The notes under the pieces: generated by a model
The model's input: only the letters and a program-made list of their open reading frames with translations
Databases searched by the model: none
What the model was told of the DNA's origin: nothing
Position numbers and translations under genes: made by a program
Shown here: piece after piece, positions 18,118 to 24,378 of the stretch
How positions within the stretch are numbered: position 1 is the first letter of the stretch
How the letters are laid out: every line of letters starts with the position of its first letter
DNA from: Corynebacterium breve
Lineage (GTDB): Bacteria > Actinomycetota > Actinomycetes > Mycobacteriales > Mycobacteriaceae
DNA: 64,000 nucleotides
Assembly: GCF_030252165.1 (NCBI RefSeq)
Contig: NZ_CP126969.1
Span: 806,001-870,000, forward strand
Direction of reading: 5' to 3'

Positions 18118-18921
18118 ATGGCGGCTTCTGCCAACCCGCGACTCAGTCGTCTTGACTTCGTCTTGTCGTGGGCGGGGGTCGGCCTTGCAGTAGTTGCCTG
18201 GCTCGTCATTGTCTTGTCGGGGAAGGAGCTGCCATCCACGGTGTTCGCCGAGCCCGTCTTCGCGCTGGCGTTTTGGATGATCTTCGCTTCTGGGGTGTTG
18301 CTGCTGATTCCGGCTTTCCGACGATTCGGCCTCAAAGGAATGCAACTGATCGGTTTAGGAATTGTGTTGAACCTCGGCATCATGCTGGTGTTTCACTTCT
18401 CGCATATTCCGGTGTATTTCTCGGTCCTAGGTAGTGCCTTTGCCGGATTCGCGGCAGGACCGTCCATGGGAATGACGGTGGGAGTGCTATCGACCCTCTT
18501 GGGATCAGTGTTTTACCCCGAGCAAATGCCGACGATTTTGCTGGCTATGATTCCCGGCGCAGTGGTGTGGTACCTCTTTGCCGAACAGCTGATTACTACG
18601 GTGGGTAGCCTGTTCGTCGCTGGTAGCCTCTTGGCCTTGGCGTCTAGTGTGATCATGGTAGTCAACCGGCTCACGGCCATCGAAGAAATCGAGCATATCG
18701 GCGCAAAAAACCTCAACTACTTCTTCGAGATGGTGCTTGAAGACCCCGTTCAGGCCTTGGTGGCCCAAACGTTAGTCACGCAATTCTTGGACAAACTACT
18801 TTTGTTGTTTATCGGGTACGCGCTCTTGCAGTTCTTACTGCCCATATGGAAGATCCACACTTTGTGTCTCACAGAGCCAGCCATCACCATCAGTGAGCAT
18901 GCTGTTCGCTCTCGTGACTAG
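18118..18921 (+). CDS. ECF transporter S component (first of two paralogues)
   Basis: This 267-residue membrane protein has about six to seven hydrophobic segments. Its core (VLNLGIMLVF, IPVYFSVLGSAFAGFAAGP, GVLSTLLGS) aligns with the second S component at 20606 in the pattern VLN-I-IPxY-G-AGPxxG-G-LS. ECF S components bind a vitamin or nucleobase-like solute and dock onto EcfT/EcfA; this gene has no T or A subunit of its own and could share the downstream one. It differs from the paralogue by a longer C-terminal part with an acidic segment (AIEEIEHIGAKNLNYFFEMV). Confidence 0.75.
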   Translation: MAASANPRLSRLDFVLSWAGVGLAVVAWLVIVLSGKELPSTVFAEPVFALAFWMIFASGVLLLIPAFRRFGLKGMQLIGLGIVLNLGIMLVFHFSHIPVYFSVLGSAFAGFAAGPSMGMTVGVLSTLLGSVFYPEQMPTILLAMIPGAVVWYLFAEQLITTVGSLFVAGSLLALASSVIMVVNRLTAIEEIEHIGAKNLNYFFEMVLEDPVQALVAQTLVTQFLDKLLLLFIGYALLQFLLPIWKIHTLCLTEPAITISEHAVRSRD

Positions 18922-18972
18922 GCCTTATTTGTAGAAATGCAGGCACCTAGTATCAAAGCTAAGGTGTAACCC

Positions 18973-19548
18973 ATGAAACTTGTCCTGATCCGTCATGGAG
19001 TAACCGACTGGAACGCCGCCCGCCGAATGCAGGGCCAAACCGATGTCCCGATCAGCGACGAAGGTCGTGCCCAGGCGGAGCGCATTCGCCCCATCTTGGA
19101 ATCGCTTGCGCCAGGCTATGTGGTTACCTCCGCGCTGCAGCGCACGATCCAAACCGCCGAGGCTGCTGGCCTGCACATCGACAAGAAAGATGCGCGATTG
19201 AACGAGTTCAGTTTGGGCGAATGGGAGGGTGCGCTTATCGACGAGCTTGTCGCCGAAGAATATGACCAGTGGGGCCTTGGCAAGTTTACTCCTCCGGGAG
19301 GCGAGGATATGGATGATTTTTTCCTGCGCATCAACTCGGCAGTGTTCGAGGCGTTGGCCCACGCGCGCAAGAACAACATCGACACGGTCTGCATTATCTC
19401 CCACGGGGGTGTCATTCGTCGCTACCTCGCGCGCGGTATTGGCCTGAACATCTCCAAGATGGTTAACCCCCGCCATGCTGGAGTTTCTGTGCTGAACATC
19501 GAAGCAGAGGACATTCGCCTAGAGATGTATAACTACGTTGGCGTCTAA
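18973..19548 (+). CDS. Histidine phosphatase family protein
   Basis: This 191-residue protein shows the branch 2 of the acid phosphatase / phosphoglycerate mutase-like signature LIRHGVTDWN (His9 as phospho-acceptor), a conserved NEFSLGEWEG and a second catalytic His in IISHGGVIRRY. The family removes phosphate from small metabolites. Its end overlaps the nucleoside hydrolase by 11 bp, so the two are likely co-translated. This fits dephosphorylation of a nucleotide before N-glycosidic cleavage, but the substrate is inferred only from context. Confidence 0.9.
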   Translation: MKLVLIRHGVTDWNAARRMQGQTDVPISDEGRAQAERIRPILESLAPGYVVTSALQRTIQTAEAAGLHIDKKDARLNEFSLGEWEGALIDELVAEEYDQWGLGKFTPPGGEDMDDFFLRINSAVFEALAHARKNNIDTVCIISHGGVIRRYLARGIGLNISKMVNPRHAGVSVLNIEAEDIRLEMYNYVGV

Positions 19549-20488
19549 ACCTGTACTTCTCGATTGCGACCCAGGCATCGACGACACCCTTGCCCTGATC
19601 TACCTCGCGGGTCTGCATTCGCTCGGTGAGATTGAGCTCCACGCGGTCACCACCACTGCCGGCAATGCCGACGTTGCAACCACCGCCCGCAATGCCGCCT
19701 GGGTGCTGAACGCGTGCGGTATTTCGACCATTCCCGTCGTCCCCGGGGAGCCTGCCCCGCAGAAAGTTCCTTTGGTCACTACCCCAGAAACCCACGGGGA
19801 CAGCGGACTCGGCTACTTCAACGCGCCCGAGCACATGCTTGGCGACGACTATGTGGACCTCTGGCAGCGCGCCGTTGACACTCATGGCCGCGACCTCCAC
19901 GTGATCGTCACTGGCCCCGCAACAAACGTAAGCGCTTTCCGCTCCCGCGATCCACAACGCTTCGCAGAGCTTGTGAATATCACCGTGATGGGTGGTGCGG
20001 TGAACCACCGAGGAAACAGCACTCCAACTGCCGAGTGGAACTTCTGGGTGGACCCCCACGCTGCCGCCGATATTTTCGACCACGCGCCCTGTCCCATCAC
20101 GCTGTGCAGCTTGGAGGTCACTGACCAGATGTTGGTTGGCCCGGAACGGCTCCAGGACATCGTCGACAAGCTTGGTGCGACTGCAATCGCGCAGTACTTG
20201 CCGGAGATCCTGCGGTTTTACTTTGAGTTTCATCAAGCAAAGGGCGAGGGTTATCAGGCGCAGATTCACGATCTGCTCACATGCATGATCGCATTGGGAA
20301 CCATCGACTTCGCAGCGACGGCGACCACCGTGGCAGTAGAAACCGAGAGCCCATTGCTACGCGGGACGTCGGTAGCTGATGTGCGCGGGCACTGGGGCAG
20401 GCAGCCAAATGCTCGGTTGGTGACTTCCGCCGCCATTCAAGCGGCCCACGACGAGTTCGACCGCGCCTGTGCTGCCCTGAATCGGTAG
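19538..20488 (+). CDS. Nucleoside hydrolase (IunH family)
   Basis: This 316-residue enzyme hydrolyses the N-glycosidic bond of ribonucleosides to give base and ribose. It carries the Ca2+-binding N-terminal motif DCDPGIDDTLAL and the later IVTGPATNV and VNITVMGGAV segments of the family. The reading frame opens with TTG at 19538 inside the end of the phosphatase gene; I see no ATG or GTG before DCDPG, so the unusual TTG start is the best choice. It lies between two ECF S components, which suggests salvage of an imported nucleoside, possibly a modified one. Confidence 0.92.
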   Translation: MASKPVLLDCDPGIDDTLALIYLAGLHSLGEIELHAVTTTAGNADVATTARNAAWVLNACGISTIPVVPGEPAPQKVPLVTTPETHGDSGLGYFNAPEHMLGDDYVDLWQRAVDTHGRDLHVIVTGPATNVSAFRSRDPQRFAELVNITVMGGAVNHRGNSTPTAEWNFWVDPHAAADIFDHAPCPITLCSLEVTDQMLVGPERLQDIVDKLGATAIAQYLPEILRFYFEFHQAKGEGYQAQIHDLLTCMIALGTIDFAATATTVAVETESPLLRGTSVADVRGHWGRQPNARLVTSAAIQAAHDEFDRACAALNR

Positions 20489-20512
20489 GCCACATTGGCT
20501 TAAATACAAGGG

Positions 20513-20563
20513 TCGGGCTACACTAATCCTCGTTTTCATCGCCCGAGGTGACATAGGGCGATG
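20513..20563 (+). promoter_or_regulatory. Riboswitch-like leader with two competing helices
   Basis: CATCGCCC (20537-20544) can pair perfectly with GGGCGATG (20556-20563). The same GCCC (20541-20544) can instead pair through GCCCGA (20541-20546) with TCGGGC (20513-20518). Mutually exclusive stems upstream of a transporter S component are characteristic of riboswitches or attenuators. No known class was recognised. Confidence 0.45.
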
Positions 20564-20584
20564 GTTTCCCATACGCAATTCCGC

Positions 20585-20601
20585 ATTCCTTCGCGAGGAA
20601 T
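20585..20601 (+). promoter_or_regulatory. Hairpin that sequesters the ribosome binding site of the second S component
   Basis: ATTCCT (20585-20590) pairs with AGGAAT (20596-20601) around a TCGCG loop. The right arm contains the Shine-Dalgarno AGGAA, 5-6 nt before ATG 20606, so folding would block translation. It sits 21 nt after the competing helices and could be their output. Confidence 0.5.
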
Positions 20602-20605
20602 CTCT

Positions 20606-21379
20606 ATGTCACATGAAACCTTTTCGCCTGCTCGTCGCATCATTGCCGGAGTCGGAGCGCTTGTTATCGCAGCTACCTGGGTGTACCTGGCGCTGGTACG
20701 CCCGACCAACTGGGAATCCGTCGGCGGATCCACGGAAGCTCTCATCGCACTCGCTGGCTATGTTGGCGGAGCCGCGCTTCTTCTCATTGCTACTTTGCCA
20801 GTCTTGCCAGCGCGTACTATCGGCGTGATTCCAGTGGCGCTCGTGCTCAACATCGTCATCGGGCAGATTGTTGGTTCGGTGGGAATCCCGCTGTACTTGG
20901 ATTCTGTTGGTACCATCTTGGTCGCAGCTCTTGCCGGGCCTATTGCAGGACTTGCCACAGGTACGTTGAGCTCAGTGGTGTGGGGGCTGCTCAACCCTGC
21001 TGCCTTGCCGTTTGCTGCGGTCTCAGCGGCGACGGGTTGGCTTTCCGGAACCGCTATTCACCGGTTTGGCGCATTTAAGAACGTGTTGCGTGTGGTGCTG
21101 TGGGGTGCGGTTATCGGTTTGATCTGTGGCATGCTCGCGGCGCCTGTTGCAGCTTTCGTCTATGGAGGAACTGCAGGCGTTGGCACCGGTGCACTGGTCA
21201 GCCTGTTCCGCGAGATGGGCAACTCACTGATCGGGTCGGTGACCTTGCAATCCTTCGTTTCCGATCCACTGGACAAGATCGTCGTCATGCTGATCGTCTT
21301 TGCCGCGATCAAGGCGCTACCGCAGAAGACGCTGCGTGCTTTCCGACCGCTTGGAACCACGTCGCAAGAAGCGAACTAG
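20606..21379 (+). CDS. ECF transporter S component (second paralogue)
   Basis: This 257-residue membrane protein has about six or more hydrophobic segments and the S-component core VALVLNIVIGQIVGSVGIPL, YLDSVGTILVAALAGPIAGL and TGTLSSVVWGLLNP. It is the substrate-binding unit of an energy-coupling-factor importer. ATG 20606 has GAGGAA at 20595-20600; the in-frame ATG at 20561 has none. It ends 2 bp before ecfT. Neighbouring nucleoside hydrolase suggests a nucleoside, nucleobase or queuosine-like ligand, but this is inference. Confidence 0.88.
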   Translation: MSHETFSPARRIIAGVGALVIAATWVYLALVRPTNWESVGGSTEALIALAGYVGGAALLLIATLPVLPARTIGVIPVALVLNIVIGQIVGSVGIPLYLDSVGTILVAALAGPIAGLATGTLSSVVWGLLNPAALPFAAVSAATGWLSGTAIHRFGAFKNVLRVVLWGAVIGLICGMLAAPVAAFVYGGTAGVGTGALVSLFREMGNSLIGSVTLQSFVSDPLDKIVVMLIVFAAIKALPQKTLRAFRPLGTTSQEAN

Positions 21380-21381
21380 GT

Positions 21382-22068
21382 GTGCGCACGGTCAACCCCC
21401 TGACGGCGCTGAGCCTGGGATTTACCGGCTGGATCGTGGCCCTGGGCATGAACCGGCCGGAAGTCTCCGCATGTTTGGTGGTTGTGGCGTTAATCATCGG
21501 TACCGCCCGCACCAGAAACTTTTCCGTTCCAGCATCGGTACTCGCCCTGTCAGCTCCCGTGGCGGTGTCGATGCTGCTAGTCCACGCACCTTTTGGGAAA
21601 CAACGCATCGCACCGCTGATCACCGCCGATGGAGTAGCCCAAGCAGGGGAGATGACGCTGCGTTTTATGGCATTGATGTCGTGCTTGATCGCGGCGATGA
21701 CCTTTGTGAAAATCCCTGAACTGGTCAAAGCCGTGCAAATCAGCCCCCTGGGAAGTCGCGCGGCGTACATTGTTGGCTCATCGTTGCAGTTTCTTCCCCA
21801 GGGAAAGCTAACGGTGACAACGGCACGGGACGCAAACCAGTTGCGGGGGCGCCGAATCACTATGTCATCTGTAGTCCCAGCGGTTGTGCTACCGGTGATC
21901 ACTGGTTTGCTGACGCACGGCGCGGCCCGTGGGCAGTTCCTAGAGACGACAGGCTATGACGTGCAAGGCCGACGCACCGTCCTACGCCCAGCCCCGGACA
22001 GCACAGCCCAGCGATTCTTGCGCTGGACAATACCGGTTGTGACCTTGGCGGTGGTCATTTGGATCTAG
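21382..22068 (+). CDS. ECF transporter transmembrane component EcfT
   Basis: From GTG 21382, 2 bp after the S-component stop, the protein (228 aa) starts MRTVNPLTALSLGFTGWIVA. It has about five hydrophobic helices and a cytoplasmic region with ARDANQLRGR and the second coupling motif AARGQFLETTGYD, close to the paired Ala-Arg-Gly type coupling helices of EcfT. The frame stays open further upstream to 21100, but that extension overlaps the S-component gene and is basic, cysteine-rich and not membrane-like. The end overlaps the ATPase gene by 10 bp. Confidence 0.86.
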   Translation: MRTVNPLTALSLGFTGWIVALGMNRPEVSACLVVVALIIGTARTRNFSVPASVLALSAPVAVSMLLVHAPFGKQRIAPLITADGVAQAGEMTLRFMALMSCLIAAMTFVKIPELVKAVQISPLGSRAAYIVGSSLQFLPQGKLTVTTARDANQLRGRRITMSSVVPAVVLPVITGLLTHGAARGQFLETTGYDVQGRRTVLRPAPDSTAQRFLRWTIPVVTLAVVIWI

Positions 22069-23219
22069 AGCTTCTCCCCACGACACTGGCGACAAGCCAC
22101 AACCGCACAGTCCAGGTGATCGCCGATTCTGGGCAAGGCCTCAGCCGTCTCGCACGGACGCTGCACGAGAACGTGGCTGGTGTAGCCGTGGTGACGCAAG
22201 ACCCACACGCGCACATCTCGCTGCTGCGCGAAACGGTCATCGAGGAAGTAGCGATCAGCCTCGAACAGTACGGTATCGCGCCCGAAGAGATGCAGCGCCG
22301 GTGCGAGCGTATCTTGCCGCTGAGCGGATTGACGCACCTCGCGGAACGCCACCCCACGGAGCTTTCGGGCGGACAGACCCGCAGATTAGCGATTGCCACC
22401 ATCGCAATCCTTGAACCACGCGTCTTGGTCCTCGACGACCCTTTCGCCGGCCTTGATCCACACTCCATCACGCGCATCATTGAACTCTTCCGCGCCCTCC
22501 CGTCCGATATTATTGTGCTGGGAAATCGCCCGCGCCCAGAGCTCGGCGCGACCATGCTGTCGCTTGTCGACGACCACTTGATCCCACACACCCCGAGCAA
22601 TCAAAAGGTCGCACTGCCGGAACGTGTGAGTGTGGCAGGACAGGCACCATGGGAGTTTCAAGGTGTGACCGCCCGGCGCGGAGGCCGCAAGAGGAAGTGG
22701 TGGCAGTTTCACACCGTGAATGCTGCCGAATTTGTCGTCGGCCCCCTAGACATCACCGTCTATCCGGGGCAAGTGGTGTTGCTTCAAGGGGAAAATGGTT
22801 CGGGAAAAACGACCTTGCTCCGTGCAATGGCCGGGTTGGATGGTCACGCGCCGGTTTCAGACTCGGTCTCTCTGGCGTTTCAGCACGCGGCGGACCAAGT
22901 AGTCGACTCGACGGTCGAGGCGTTCGTGGGGGACAGGGGAATCGTCGACAAGCTGGGGTTTGACCCGGAGCAGCACCCGTTGGATCTCCCCGCGCGCGAT
23001 TTGCGGCTAGCGCAGCTTGCGGCGGTTTCGGCGCAGGGGAGAGACATTGTGCTTCTCGACGAGCCCGATGTAGGTTTGGATACCCGTGGCCGGACGCAAG
23101 CTCATGAACTGCTGGCAGATGCATTGCGTCGCGGCGCTGGTGTGGTGCTGACCTGCCATGACGAATCGTTCGTGCGGGAGGTTAGCGGGTATGCGGCGGT
23201 GCGGGGATTTGTCCTTTAA
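22059..23219 (+). CDS. ECF transporter ATPase, two fused NBDs with complementary degeneration
   Basis: This 386-residue protein fuses the two ATPase subunits of an ECF importer. NBD1 lacks a working Walker A (ADSGQGLS near 22-29) and the H-loop His (IVLGNRP), yet keeps LSGGQ at 102-106 and VLVLDDP. NBD2 has Walker A GENGSGKTT at 244-252, VLLDEPD and the H-loop LTCHDE, but its signature motif is lost (LPARDLRLAQLA, 310-321). Because each ATP site uses Walker A of one NBD and LSGGQ of the other, one intact and one dead site remain. The start is TTG 22059, overlapping ecfT. It converges with the ParA-like gene by 4 bp. Confidence 0.9.
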   Translation: MDLELLPTTLATSHNRTVQVIADSGQGLSRLARTLHENVAGVAVVTQDPHAHISLLRETVIEEVAISLEQYGIAPEEMQRRCERILPLSGLTHLAERHPTELSGGQTRRLAIATIAILEPRVLVLDDPFAGLDPHSITRIIELFRALPSDIIVLGNRPRPELGATMLSLVDDHLIPHTPSNQKVALPERVSVAGQAPWEFQGVTARRGGRKRKWWQFHTVNAAEFVVGPLDITVYPGQVVLLQGENGSGKTTLLRAMAGLDGHAPVSDSVSLAFQHAADQVVDSTVEAFVGDRGIVDKLGFDPEQHPLDLPARDLRLAQLAAVSAQGRDIVLLDEPDVGLDTRGRTQAHELLADALRRGAGVVLTCHDESFVREVSGYAAVRGFVL

Positions 23220-24307
23220 ACCTTAAAGACATTCTTGCCAATTGGCGGGTCGTACAAACGACTGCGAACGATGTCGGAAACTTGCTGAATCTTCTCCGCG
23301 TATCCATCACGTTGTGTGCCTTGGGTACCTTTAATGCCGTCTTTGTATTCAAGATCGGCGATCGGAGAATGCACGTCTTGGGCAGTCGCCGGCATGGAGT
23401 GCATGTGTGGGACGTGGCCCACCAAGTAGTCGATTTGATTCTGGCCGAGGACTCGTGCGATACGGAGAGATTCTTCAGCGAACTTTCCACGGAAGCGCTC
23501 GAACGCTCCAACCAGTTGTTCTTGGCCATTGGACTTTTTCTTCACATATTCGAGCGTGGTGTACCCCAGGTACTTTAGATTGTGGTCATCGTGGCCGTGA
23601 AGCCGTAGATTGCGCTTCTTGTCGTCGATGTTGGCCGAGAATGATTTCCACTGCGCAATATTTGCTTCTGACATCTCGGAGTATTCCGTCACCCAGGCTT
23701 CGAACCAGCGTGCCAGGTTTCCAAATGCGTGAAAGCTAAAGAGATCGGTAGCTGTCGGAGTGACAAAAGCATCGCAGCCCAGCAGAACGGTTCTGTTGAA
23801 TGGGCCGAGGCTCGGTCCAACGTCAAAGAAGATCACGTCGTAGCGATCAGCCACTTCCATGGCGTTGACCAGTTGGCCCGCCCAGTGCACACGGCGGAAG
23901 TCGGCGGTTTGACGCCCCAGTGCGGACTGCCACGCGGACGACATGACGTCTTCGATCTGAGACAGGCTCGGGTGTCCAGCGAGTACATCGAACTGGAACC
24001 GATCAGATCGGTAAACGGGGAAGTTGGTGTCGATCTGTGGCTCGCCTTCTCTCAGCGGAATGAAGAGGCGGTAGACGGTCTTGGCTAAAGATTCATGCAA
24101 AGCCGAGTCTGTGCTGTCAACGCTGCCGTAGATTTCAGCAGTTTGTTCGTCGTTAAGCAGGAGCTGCGTCGCATTGCACTGCGGGTCGCAATCGACGTAG
24201 AGTACGCGCTTTCCACTTCGGGCGAAGTTGTAAGCCACATTGGTGGACAAGGTGGTTTTGCCAACGCCACCTTTGTTGTTGAAAAAGCTCAGAGCTCTAA
24301 TCGTCAT
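23216..24307 (-). CDS. ParA/MinD-like ATPase, orphan
   Basis: This 363-residue protein opens with the deviant Walker A FFNNKGGVGKTTLSTNVAYN, then YVDCDPQCNATQLL (Walker A' region) and DVIFFDVGPSLGPFN. ParA-family ATPases act with DNA-binding partners in partition or as spatial and signalling switches. No ParB-like gene is next to it, so a plasmid-partition role is unlikely. It lies 71 bp downstream of the PLD-helicase on the same strand and is probably in one transcription unit with it and the Nudix gene. Length is larger than typical chromosomal ParA (about 260-300 aa), with extra C-terminal sequence. Confidence 0.87.
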   Translation of the reverse strand: MTIRALSFFNNKGGVGKTTLSTNVAYNFARSGKRVLYVDCDPQCNATQLLLNDEQTAEIYGSVDSTDSALHESLAKTVYRLFIPLREGEPQIDTNFPVYRSDRFQFDVLAGHPSLSQIEDVMSSAWQSALGRQTADFRRVHWAGQLVNAMEVADRYDVIFFDVGPSLGPFNRTVLLGCDAFVTPTATDLFSFHAFGNLARWFEAWVTEYSEMSEANIAQWKSFSANIDDKKRNLRLHGHDDHNLKYLGYTTLEYVKKKSNGQEQLVGAFERFRGKFAEESLRIARVLGQNQIDYLVGHVPHMHSMPATAQDVHSPIADLEYKDGIKGTQGTQRDGYAEKIQQVSDIVRSRLYDPPIGKNVFKV

Positions 24308-24378
24308 TTTTCCTGCCTTGAAGTGAATTGATATTTGAGGACTTGATAAATCGCTTGACGTAAACGATGTATCGACAA

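Noticed and set aside
20513..20605. Known preQ1 or TPP riboswitch class in the S-component leader
   Set aside because: Neither the preQ1 C-rich loop pattern nor the TPP conserved segments were found; only generic competing helices can be supported.
21100..21381. N-terminal extension of EcfT
   Set aside because: It overlaps the S-component gene, is basic and cysteine-rich and not membrane-like; GTG 21382 gives the family start.
23216..24307. Plasmid or chromosome partition locus
   Set aside because: No ParB-like gene or parS-like inverted repeats are seen next to the ParA-like gene.
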